DNA of 64,000 nucleotides from Drosophila miranda (taxonomy: Eukaryota; Arthropoda; Insecta; Diptera; Drosophilidae). The stretch is taken from NCBI RefSeq assembly GCF_003369915.1, contig NC_046675.1, positions 4,774,001 to 4,838,000 on the forward strand. Reading direction: 5' to 3'. Below are positions 12,301-23,226 of this stretch, in pieces. The notes below the pieces were generated by a model that saw only the letters and a list, made by a program, of their open reading frames with translations, searched no databases and was not told the DNA's origin. A program made the position numbers and the translations under genes. How positions within the stretch are numbered: the stretch's first letter is position 1; every line of letters begins with the position of its first letter.

Positions 12301-14926
12301 TGATCTTTAATGCGTGCAGACAGTGAGACTAGACTAGACTCGACTCGACTCGCTGAGTCTTCGACTGGGAGTTTTGTGGCATGCAGAGCAGCAATTTAAC
12401 GCCATCTGGCCTATAATTTGTCAAAGCTTATGAGCATTTCTCATTCTTTGGCCAGCTATATTTATACATACAATATAAACGAATCTCTTCGGCCAATTAT
12501 CTCAATCATTTTAATGGTCACTTCATAGCACTGGATCTTTAAGTCCTTGAATGATGTTTAATTTCTAATATTACTCACAAATCCTCAAGAAAAGGCACTT
12601 CCCATATATGGTTATGGGGAGAGCTTTCGTTTCGCTTTCGATATTCCGCAACTTTTTGCCCAATCAATTTAATGGTCACTTTTTCTGATGCATCTGATCG
12701 TTGAGTCCCTAAATGAAGCTTGATTCCCGACATTACTTGGCTCGGTATTCTCCTATGTATGGGATCTTTCTTTTCGCTTTCGATACGGCCACTTTTTCTC
12801 CACTCTGAACATTCTTTAGCGTAATGAATCTGTTTCCACTTATCTCAATTATTTTAACAATGGATCTCTTAGTCCTTGAATGATGTTTAATTTCAGCTAT
12901 TACTTGCCTTACAATTCTGAAAAAAGTTTACTTCCTTATTTGAAGTGATTCTTCATTTCGCTTTCGACATTGGGATAAGTTTACTCCATCATTTTGGTTA
13001 CTTGATTTAATGGCTGCTTTATGGAAATGTTTCTTTGAGTACTTACAGAAATTATCCTTTAGAACATGGAGATCTTTTATCTTAAGCATTGAATATAATT
13101 GGACAATTAACTGCATGGTTCCTCAACATCGATCCCAATACTGGATTGGATCCCACAACTGCTCGTATTCCAAAAAATATGCATAGATCATTCTGGTTTC
13201 GCTTTCTATATTCTGCCATGCAACTTTTCCTCCCATTCGCTTAGATTTTTCCCAACATTTACCTCATTCTCATTGTTCTGGCTCTGGCTCGGGTTTTCAT
13301 CAAATTATTTTTGGTGTGTTTGTGTTTTGTGGGCGCCTCGTTGTACTCGGTGTACTGCTACCTCTGGATCTCTCCATCTTTCTAACTGAACGTTTACAGT
13401 AATTGTAATAATTTTGTATATTTTCGTTGTTTCTCTCTTTTGTTGGCCTTGTTGTTGTCGGGAATGGGGATGTGAATAGTGAGTGCTGTTGGGGATCCGT
13501 TGTCAGATCAAGTCGGGGGCAGCACACAAATACAACAACAAATACACATAAATAAAAGGCCAGTTTCAAGTGCGTGCACTTTGTTATTGAAACTCATTCA
13601 AGTCATGACCAAAGAGCCACATGATGATGATAATGATGATGGTTTGTGTATCTTTTTTTTTTTTGGTTGGCTCTGGTTTGGAACTCTGGACTGCTCAGAG
13701 CTTACTTTTTATGGTCAACAGCAAACGTAGTTACACAGTAATCTTTGATAGTCATCTGGCATGTCGGTCGTTGTGGCTGTTGCTGTGTTGCTGTGTTGCT
13801 CTGGCTGATGCTCTTAAATTCTGATTTCGTGAACTGGACGAACAGCAACGACAACGCATGCGAGTCGTCGTCGTCGTCGTACTGCACTCTGGTTTTGACT
13901 TTGACTTTGGCGGCACTTTCACCCGATTTCTACCGGCATTGGTATTTCGAATTTCCTCCTCCGACCATGGCCGAGCGGCTGTGGCCTCTGCTCTGCTCTG
14001 CTCTGCTCTGCCTGGGCTTATTTATGTGGCATGTTGCACTTTTAAGAACCCAACCAACAATTGTGGCATGCAATGTGGAGGGTAAGGAAAGTGAGTCCAA
14101 TCTGTTGCTGCTGCTGCTGCTACTTCTTCTCTGGCTCCGACTGTGTTTGTGTGTGTGGTGGCTGCTGCCTCTTGTGGCATGCCAAAATATGCAACTCATG
14201 CATTAAATTGTCGCTGTTTTATTTCTCATTGTTTTATGTTTATCTTCAACTTGTTGCTGTCACAACTTGGTCACTTGGTCGCTTTGGGGCCTTGGGGGCC
14301 TATTTCTTCTCTTTCTTTTTTGTTTCGTTTTATGGCCAAAAGTGGGTCAAGTGGCGCCCACTTTTGTTTTCTTTGATAACTAAACCGATCTTAGGTCACT
14401 TCTTCGACTTCTTCGACTTCTTCCTTGTTTTCTTTTGATTGAAACGATCTTATCTTTTCTGTGGGTTTCTTTGGCGGGTCTTTGGGTTTCTGTGGAAACC
14501 AGTTTTATGGACAGTTCGAGAACTAGATCGCTTGCCGGCGATAATCCCATTGATTTATGACGATAAGAGGCCGACTTCCCTTTTGAAATTGCTGATCGAG
14601 TAATGCCATTTATTTTCACTTCTTTCTCTTTCTCTTTCTGTTTTTCTTTTGTAGGACTGATTATGGCTGGAGCGCTCTTCCTGCTGGCCCAGTTGAGCAT
14701 CTTTGGCATCTGGAAGACCGTCCAGCGGCGCACACATAAGGAGCGATACCTGTACCAGCACGAGCCGACGCCCACCATCACCTACGGGGCGCCCACCATA
14801 CTGTACGGACCCCCGCCGCCATCCTCCGCCTCGTCGGCCGCCTCCCACATGGGCCACAGCGCCAAGGACACGCTGAGCAAGCTCTACGACAGCGGCATCA
14901 ACGGACGCTACGGACAGCAGTACTAG
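6370..14926 (+). CDS. PAN-domain / zona pellucida transmembrane protein (neyo/nyobe/morpheyus/trynity class)
   Basis: Predicted membrane-anchored apical extracellular-matrix protein of 820 aa. Coding exons: 6375-6772, 7798-7958, 8760-8961, 9488-9739, 9801-10744, 10810-11043 and 14655-14926. All junctions are GT-AG and the phases agree. The ATG at 6375 opens a hydrophobic signal peptide (about residues 1-22). A Ser-rich low-complexity linker follows. Three Cys-patterned PAN/apple modules lie at about residues 125-210, 210-300 and 310-383, each split by introns. The ZP domain spans about 383-625 and ends in a Cys-rich CIPRCEPVIC segment. Furin-type sites are RKKR (641-644) and RHRR (660-663). 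A membrane segment lies at about 732-750, with a short Tyr/Pro-rich tail. In flies, PAN plus ZP proteins shape the apical surface and cuticle of epidermal cells. I cannot say which member this is. Confidence 0.93.
12500..13215. repeat. Degenerate tandem repeat, about 4 units, inside the last intron of the ZP gene
   Basis: A unit of roughly 140-240 bp recurs four times. Anchor TTCGCTTTCG-like words start at 12631, 12773, 12957 and 13198 (the last ends TTCGCTTTCT). Each is preceded at a similar distance by a block of the type TCAATCATTTTAATGGTCAC (12505, 12662, 12845 and a weaker one at 12987) and by GTCCTTGAATGATGTTTAAT, which is identical at about 12543 and 12872 and diverged at 12706. The intron (11044-14654) is by far the longest of the gene. 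No open frame runs through the repeat. Confidence 0.75.
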
Positions 14927-15790
14927 ACACGGACGGACGGACGAACGCATGGACAACTCCAGGACACAGCTCTCACATTTAGCTGGGAACAAACGCAATA
15001 TGCCTCGAAAGCTTCAAAAGATTCGATGAGACTTGAATAGACAATATTCGCCCAAGCCGCGACAAATGCGAAAATCATTGGAAACCCTAGATTAATCCAA
15101 TCCTAGACTAAGGCTAAACTTACAACTTAAACATAGATCGATGACCCCCCATACATAATTTTTTTGTCTCTCAAGAATGCGCGCTTTTAAATGCCCTGGA
15201 AATTGAAAATGTTCCAGCATTTTGAATCTGCGCATTGCCAATCAAACGGAAATTCTCCCGCATGCAAAATTCGAGTTACGATTTAGTTAAAGGAACCGGA
15301 AAAATCAAGCAGGTTTTTTCCCGATTCTCTCTAGCAAAAGTTAGGCTTATTTTTAGTGCTTAGTGAGACGTCTCTTTCGTATCTATATGTCTAGGTCTAT
15401 AGAACTCGAGCGACATGCATTTATAACTATTATTCTATGTATTAATAACTATTTATTCAGCTGCTAACATTTTCACACAAAGTTTGCCAAATAATTTTGT
15501 ATCAAAATGTTTTGCGCCAGGCTTCTGTGCTAGGCGGCGTTTCCCAGTTCCCAAAAAAACACTCCCCGCCTTAAAAGTCCAACCTATATAATCTATTAAT
15601 CTCGAGCTATTTATTTCATATATTATTTATTTGCCGAAACGCAGAGCGGTGCTAATGTTTAGTAGAGCCTTCGACTTGTCCCCAAACAGCAAGTTTCAGA
15701 GACTTAGAGAATTAATTTAATTAAAATTTCTGATAAACGAATTGTACTGATTAAGTAAAGCAATAAACTTAAATATATTTAAAGAAAAGA
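14927..15790 (+). other. 3' untranslated region of the ZP gene
   Basis: AT-rich, without open frames, and continuous from the stop codon to a canonical AATAAA at 15762-15767 in a run of A/T. A second cluster of AATAAA lies at about 15800-15810. This gives a 3' UTR of about 850 nt. Confidence 0.7.
15762..15767 (+). terminator. Polyadenylation signal AATAAA of the ZP gene
   Basis: It is the first canonical hexamer downstream of the stop codon and sits in an A/T-rich context. Cleavage is expected 15-30 nt downstream. Confidence 0.6.
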
Positions 15791-15819
15791 AATGTCTAAA
15801 AATAAAAATAAAACTGTGT

Positions 15820-18800
15820 AAAGGTCTTTGTTAGGGGGGATAAGAAATTTGGTACAAAATGGGACTGAAGAGAGGGAAAAATGCATTGATGGATTGTTCC
15901 ATGGTTTTTCTGCTCAAGACCTATCGGAACAACAGAGGCAAGACCGTGCGTCCCACAGGAAGTTCTAGGAAGTATCTAGAAATTCCCTTTTAATAGGCTT
16001 GACCTACAAAAAGTTTCTCCATAATATTCTACTGGACCCAAGATACCCCTACACCTTCAGTTATTCATTAAAAATACCTCCCACCGATAAATTAAGAAAT
16101 TAATTTAACCATAACCAGCTTTGTCGCCAATTAACATTTCACTGACAAAACGAAGCCACCATTAACTGAAATTGATGTTTGTCAGAGAGCGCTCATAGGA
16201 GACCCAAAGAAATTATGATAATTTCACGGCAATTTGAGCAGAGACCCATGTGGCATGTGCCGCGGCAGATACACTCGTAGGTGCGAGATGCGGCAGACTC
16301 ATAGTCGTAAGTCGTATCTTTAGGTGTGCCCGCAGTCACCTGCAGCTTCTCCTCGCATTGTGTCTTGTGCGGAGGGGCAGTCCGACAGAAGTGTTAATCA
16401 AATTATGAGGCGCTCACACACACAGTAACGGAGTTAAACCAGGCGTGTCACGATCTCTTTAACGCTTCAGCTACGCACGCCATTAGGCATTCACACACAT
16501 ACATGATGTATTACGGATTCTGAGCCACTGAAGGCGTCGATTAATCATGATCGTGCTGAAATTGAAATTGAAATGTGCGAAAAGTCGAGCTTCGGCTGCG
16601 ACGTGTGCCGCCTTAGTAAGTGAAGACGTCTCCTTCTGCTGTCCATCTCATAGGAGACTCGAATGCCTCCGTGGATTGCCTCTGTCGTTACATAGGTGTG
16701 AGAAGACGCATGTGCGTCGTGCCTCATGTTGCATAAAACGCCTTTATTAAGCGATAGATAACCGTTTCTTGGGTTTAAAACAACGACTTTGGGATACTCT
16801 AGATCTGGCAAGGGTTGGAAATGGTTTCATTTTAGGACTTTTCGTAGTTTTGTAACATTTTCTTGCAGTTTAGGCCACTGTTAAACAAGAGCTAATCAAA
16901 CATCCACAAATTCTAAACCTATTTATCCTATTTCAAGCCCATTTTCTACATCTATAATCCTCCTTCCCCACAAAGCTAATATACCCTTTCTCACGTGTTA
17001 CGGAACATCATCAAAGACACGAGTTGACAATTTTTATGGCCGGTTCTGGTGCGTATTTGGCTTGGACTTGGACGAGGTGTTGGAGTTTCAGATGGAGTTG
17101 GAGTTGGAGTTGGAGCTGGAGTTGGTCTTCTGATGGGGCAACAGAGCAGAGCAGAGCTCCGTGCTCCGGGCTGCGGGCGCTGCTTGTGCCTTTTTGTTTT
17201 TGGTTTTCCTCACTTTTCCAGAACGTGGCCAAGTGTGGGCATTGCCGGTGACAGCTATGCAAATGCCTGGCCATTAAGTCGTTGACTGTTAGCAATGGCT
17301 TTTAATTAGCGGCTTGACTTTGGCCTCGACACAGGCCTCAACCTGGATCGTTCTGAACCCCAGCATGGCCTCGGGATGGCTCTGTCCGACAGGGACTGGG
17401 AGGGGAAAGGAGGGGCCCCGATTGCCCAGAGACAATGGATGAGACACCTACACTCGTTGTCGTTGACACTTTGACCATTGAGGAAAACGCTTGCTCGCAT
17501 TTTGCCAATTTTCATGCATAAAGTTCGCATTGAACACCCTCACGCTTCGTGGTCATTTGCATTTAAATGCCATTGAGCCGCGGCTGAGGCCAAGCTCCAA
17601 TGGGATGGGTTCAAACGGAGTGAAGATCTCGTTTGCAGCACCACTTCCTTTCCTTTCCTCCCATCCCATGGCAGAGCGCTAGAGCTTTTCCTATTCGGGT
17701 TTTCTTTTTTCCTTTGGTTTTGGTTTGGCCTGCCATGTTGGCCTGCCTCACGATTTCTTCTTTGGCCTCCCGCCCCGTCCTCTGTCCCCGTCCTCTGTCC
17801 CCTGTCCCCGTCCTCTGCCGTTGCCGTTGCTGTTGCTTTTCAGCTTTTGTTTGTTTTACAGCTGCTCGCTTTGATTGAAAAATTATGCACTTGCCATGGC
17901 AATGGGCAACGCCAAATTTCCCCTCCAAAAAGAAAAGAAGAAGCGATTGAAGAAAAGGAAAACCCACTGCAGCACCAGCACCAGCAGCAGCAGCATTGAG
18001 GCGCAGAACAACCCAGCCGCTTCCTGCGATGTGAAATTTCTGATGCTCTTTTCACTGACCGGAAATGCAAAAGGAAGTGCCCGCCATTATTCGTAAAAGA
18101 TGAAAAGCAAGCCAAAAAAATCCTAAGAAATTCAGATAGTATTTCCAGGAATTGTGCGTACAAACTTTCGGAAATCAAGCTTGAAAAGATGGCCTTTGGA
18201 AGTCTTGGTTTTCCATCACTTCCTTGAGCAGCCATCATAGCCAAGAATCCTCAACTTCTGCATAGAGTAAAAACCAAAAGACAGACTGACAAAAGTTGGA
18301 ATCTTAGCACTTGAAGCGACAGAGCGAACGTTTTCCCGTTTACCATTAACCATTTTCCGATGGCTGAAAGCGAGGACGGTGGCTTGTTACTTTTCATTTC
18401 GCCAACTCCTCCAGCTTGTCCTGCTCATTAGCAATTGCCCGGCATGCCGACGGCATGGGACGGGACGGCACGGGACAGGACAGCTGTTGGCAAGTTTTCA
18501 CCTAATTAAGCAAACAAACGTGTGGGAAATCGAGGCGGCCATCGTTTGTGCTTTTGGCCAAGATAACTTTCGCCCGGGTTCCCGACTCCCGACCCGACCC
18601 AAACCGAATCGAACTGAACCGTTCCAAACGACCCAATACGACACGCCCCATGTCCAGATGTCCCCAGTGTCCAATGTCCAATGTCCCCAGAGCCGCCATA
18701 TCCCCGCCATGTGGAAGGCCAGTGGAAACTAATTGCCACGAACATGGGGGCTAAGTAGCCGGAGGAATGCAGCCGAAAACATTTGTCTCTAATTGCGAGC

Positions 18801-21800
18801 TCAGCCCAATTGGGTAAAGCAAATTAAATTAAATGCAACCTAAACAAACAACCAGAGCAACAGGCACAGGAAAACTGCAACTGCAACACTGCAACACTGC
18901 CACACTGCCGCAACAGGAAGAGCACCGCACCAAAGAAGCAACAACAATTTGTGCAAAAATACAAATTGGAACATTTGTAGAGAGGCGCAGGCGTGTAGGC
19001 ACTGTGAGAATTTATGGCCCTGGTGGGGTCACTGCCGCAATGGAATGGATAACATCTGGGCTGGCAGGCTGGCAGGCTGGCTGGCTGGCTGGCTTGTTGG
19101 CTGGCTGAAGACCCAACGGAGATCCAACGACTGCGGATGGCTGCCTGACGCGTCGTGCGCAATGCGCATGCAAGGTCCAAACAAAACCGAAATGGCAAAG
19201 GACATTGACCAGGCCCGAAAGACTCCCTCCTCAGAGTCTCAGGCAGATAGATACAGAGAGATGGAAAGCCATTAGAAATTAGAGAAATGGTTCAGTACCG
19301 TTTGAAGATGCTTCGCTAGATTCGCAAGGTTCGCTTTGCCCACAGAGAGAGAAGGAGAGACAACGCAACAATAACAAAAAACCCAGAAAACAATTAATAA
19401 TTTGAATGTATCTCTGGAATCTCCAGAGTCCAGACTTGCGGCAATTACAGAGACCCGAGGAGCATCTATAGGGTTCATTCGATACAAATTCAATTTCAAT
19501 TCAAAGATTCGGTAGTCAAAGATGAACTTTGACTTTGAATTTGGCTAAACGATAGATCAAATCACAACTGACTTACATTAAATGGTATTGTGAAGGCGTT
19601 TTCAACTAAAACTAAAGCTAGAAAAGTCTTCAAAACTTACCTTAAAGTATCTTCAATTAATCCTTCCACTGCTTCTCTCTTACAGGAAATGGATAAGTTC
19701 TGAAAGATAAAAAGGAATTTATATGTTATCTTTAAAACATGGCTACAATTTCACTACTTCTTGAACACAGCGGAGGATAATCCTTGAGACTGTAAAATGA
19801 AGATCTGCTCAGGATTCCAATCAACGCTTCCACTGTTTTTCACTCTTTGGGAATGAATAAATGCTGAAAGATAGAGATGTATGAACAACAGTTTGGCTAA
19901 AATTGTACTACAATTAGTCACTTTTTCGTACACAAACACACAGTACGAATAGCTCCCTCCTTCAGTCGCCTGCTGGCATCGAAGCAACATCTTCCTCAGG
20001 GTTAAATAGCACCCAATCCCTGGTCAGCGCTTCCGCTTTGGCAAACTGTGGGACTTTTGCTTTTTCCTGCCTGCGCGTGCGATAGCTGCGTATTGAATTT
20101 TTTAGTAGGATCCCAGATCCCAGCCCTAGACCTCCTGCTCTCCATGGGATAGGCTGCACCCCGGACTCGGCTGGAGGTGAGGGCGTGCGTGAAAATTGCT
20201 TGAGTGCACAAGGAAGGCCGCCGGCTGGCCACTCTCACGAGGAGCAGTCGGAGTCGGAAGGCGGGAGGCAGGACAACAATCGCAGTAAGTGATTACGTAA
20301 CCAGTGCATTGTTCCTGTTCATCTGTTCTTATTTCATTGAACAACGCAATGGATGAGCCAGAGGTAGAAGAGTTCGGCTCTTGGTTCGAGATGGGACTCG
20401 CAGCACAGAGCAGAGTGCTCTGCGGCTTATCAGGCACTGTGGGCGAGGCACAATCAATGGTGGGCAGCAGAGCCATAGTCGGAGGCAGCCAGAGGAAGCT
20501 GCTGCAAAATAATTTATTCACAGCCATTATGCGCTGCGAATTTATGCCACTTCCTGGTGGAACAACTACAAATAGCCTTTTAAAATGCGATAAAAATAGC
20601 GCCAACGGGTCTACAGAGAGAAAACCCCCATAGAATGAAAAAGGGAAGATGCTACGACTGGTGTTGCTTCTTCTTCTGCTGCTGTTGCACAATGGGTTCC
20701 AAGGATGGGGCGTGGTTCTGGCCAAGGCGCACACTCCCAATGACTTTTAAGCATGAAACCGTAAAATGCTTTTTCAATAAACAGGCAACAGGCATAGGAG
20801 AGCGGGTGTAGGGTGGCGGGGAGAAGTGCAGAGACGAGCAGAGATCAGAGGCAGAACTAGACTCTGGGAAACGGGCGAAAACAATGCGACAAATATTTGA
20901 ATATGTTAATTAGTTCGCTGTTCCTGTTGCCGTTTTCTGGGCACGATCAGTTCTTCGTTCTCCTTCTATCGCTGGCCGTGCATCGGTGCAGTCTAATTTC
21001 ATGTGTTGCCATCTTGTTAGCAGCCCCACCAAGAGCACCAAGAGCACCAGAGGACCTGGGTAACCAGGGCCCAAGTCCCGAGAACCGTTTTGCATCTTCG
21101 CACTAGCGCAGAGGCTAACGAGGTTGCCGAGGCGACTCCGAATTGGTCTGGGACGCCTGCAAGTGCATTTTAGATTCATATTTATATTTATGATTGGTAT
21201 GCAGGTTGGCCCACACACAGACAGACACACACATACACACAGACAAGGCACAGAGCGAAGCGGAGCTGACCCATCCATATGGAGTGGGCCAATAAAGCTG
21301 CCAATGAGCCTGGCTAAAAACAACTGACAGCATCAGCCTTATAGAGTCACACAGGCCACCAGCGGCTCTGGGGGATCGGGATCTCACTTTTCCCCCTCGC
21401 GATTTCCCCCTTCTACGATTTTGTGGCATTTTTGCCATTTGCACGCAAAGTCAAGTACAAAGTTAAGCTAACAGGGGATTACAGTGGGGATTGGCTATCT
21501 AAGACTCTAATCATACGATGAGAACCGATGTGTAGATTGCCTCTTACTAGAGTTTCATTTTTGATCGCCAAGAAGAGATGCCTCCGCAATAAAATTTCCC
21601 CTCTAGCCAGTCTCTACTGTACATTCAGCGGCTTGGGACTCACCTGTGGCATTCTTTGCGTGTGGATGCCGCTGAGGCCGCTGCCACTCCCCGCCACTCG
21701 CCTCGTCTCCCGGCATCTGCCATCCCACCGCCACAACTTGACTCCTCGGACACGGGCTGTAGGTGTTGCCCGGGCCACAGCTGATGCCTTTGACAGCTAC

Positions 21801-22240
21801 TAAATTCTGCTTTTGCTCGCGCGACGCACGTTCCTTGTCCAATTTTGGGCAGCGCGATCGCAGGCTGCTTCGCTGGGATTATTCCTCTTTTCTTTTTTGG
21901 TTTGGCTTTTTTTTGGCTGGCGCTTATCGTTTGGCCATAAATTTATGCCGCCTCGTTGTTGTTGTAGTCGTTGCGGCTGCCATGAGGAGGTTCTAGGCCT
22001 CCGCTGACCGTGACACGCAATGAAGTTGTTGTTTCGCCTCTTGTTGGAATTTCCGTGGCTTGTGGCATGTAGAATGCAATTAACGGCACTTGTCCGCTCA
22101 AGGGAAATTGACATTTCAACATAATTAGTTGCTTGTTCTTCAGTAATTGCGTAGTTGGTTGTTCGAAAAGGAAAATAGTGGAAAATTTAGTACTATTGGG
22201 AACGATTAAGATTTTACCGCGCAAACTTCCCGCCCGATAA
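15820..22240. other. Intergenic spacer without recognisable genes
   Basis: No frame here looks coding on either strand. Contents are simple repeats, such as GGAGTT tracts at 17090-17120, CTGGCTGG at 19060-19100 and CACA near 21220. There are also many CATAAA/TTTATG homopolymer-flanked words typical of fly enhancer DNA. A short exon-like frame on the minus strand ends at a donor near 21642, but no downstream partner exon was found. Confidence 0.55.
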
Positions 22241-22525
22241 ATGATATCGTTTCCAATATCGATCAGAAATTTTATTTTTACATCCTACATTACATTTTAC
22301 TATACATTTTACATTACATATTACACGATTTTTTGATAAAAAATATCAAAGTGGTCCAGAAATACAGATTTAAATTGCAAGAAAATATTACTCTAGTATT
22401 CCTCGTCGATACTCTTGTGCGATTCCCACTGCTAGTATATTTTATTAGATTCATTAATCTATTATACTTGTCAGTCATTCACTTTCAAACAATTACTCTT
22501 TGGCGCGCGCGATGCGATAGCATCC

Positions 22526-22542
22526 AGTCGATAGTATCGATG
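22526..22542 (+). promoter_or_regulatory. DRE-like sites upstream of the tetraspanin
   Basis: Overlapping TCGATA and ATCGAT words (CGATAGTATCGAT) resemble the DREF binding site TATCGATA of constitutive fly promoters. The site lies about 690 bp upstream of the start codon, before the repeat doublet, so it may be a distal element only. Confidence 0.35.
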
Positions 22543-22689
22543 GCATTCATCAAAACAGTTACTTACTCTCCTTGCTCTTTTCAAAACGGTAAATGTTTTT
22601 TGTTTCGCTTTTTTTGAATCTGGGACTTTATTGGTTTAAACCTTAATTTAGAAAAAACTCAATGAAAGTGAGTAGTTAAGATTAGCATA

Positions 22690-23145
22690 TATTTGGAAAA
22701 TTGATCTATCAAGCGCATAAAATTATGTGTTCAGTTATGGAAGTCCTAGCTAGCTAGTAATATCAAATCGAATATCAAAATCGAGGAATATGGTTTCCAA
22801 TCTTTGAAAGGGAACGATTAACCCATCGTAGACCAAGGGGGTATTTTAATACTCCACCGAAAATAATGCAAATGTAATAGTTTCTCCGCAGTTCAGGTGA
22901 AAGATATCGCGGTTTTTTGAAGTTCAGATAAGATCATCTAGAAATAAATTGATTCATTAATCGTATAAAATTATGTGGGCATGGCTAAATTTGCTATATA
23001 GCTGGTAATATTCGACGGAATATCAAAATCGAGGAATATGTATAGTACAACTTCAATTCGTCAGTATATTTACGGTATATTTTGAAATTAGTCGGTATAT
23101 TTTGGTATATTCCTGAGGGTCGCACGGTATATTTTATCGAAAATC
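22690..23145 (+). repeat. Dispersed repeat doublet upstream of the tetraspanin gene
   Basis: Two copies of one unit lie at about 22690-22830 and 22920-23145. Both contain a core of the type CTAGTAATATC..GAATATC followed by AAAATCGAGGAATATG. The second copy continues into GTATATTTACGGTATATTTT and a GGGTCGCAC word. The reverse complement of 48485-48975 matches both copies along most of their length, so the unit is dispersed. It has no open frame and no obvious terminal inverted repeats. Confidence 0.75.
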
Positions 23146-23226
23146 GCGACGGAGAAAATCAGGAAATCGTTAAATAAATAAAAAGAATTTAAATTCATCT
23201 CCAGCCGGACCAAAGTGTGCTGCAAC

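Noticed and set aside
13745-14206. 153-codon plus-strand frame in the last ZP intron
   Set aside because: Leu/Cys-rich translation of CTG and TGT repeats; spliced-out intron sequence.
14555-14998. 147-codon minus-strand frame
   Set aside because: Antisense shadow of the last coding exon of the ZP gene.
20126-20740. 204-codon minus-strand frame
   Set aside because: Ser/Pro/Cys-rich with no recognisable fold and no flanking exons. Probably chance.
21640-21712. Minus-strand exon-like frame starting MPGDEASGGEW and ending at a good GTGAGT donor
   Set aside because: I could not find any in-phase downstream exon on the minus strand within the window, so it stays unsupported.
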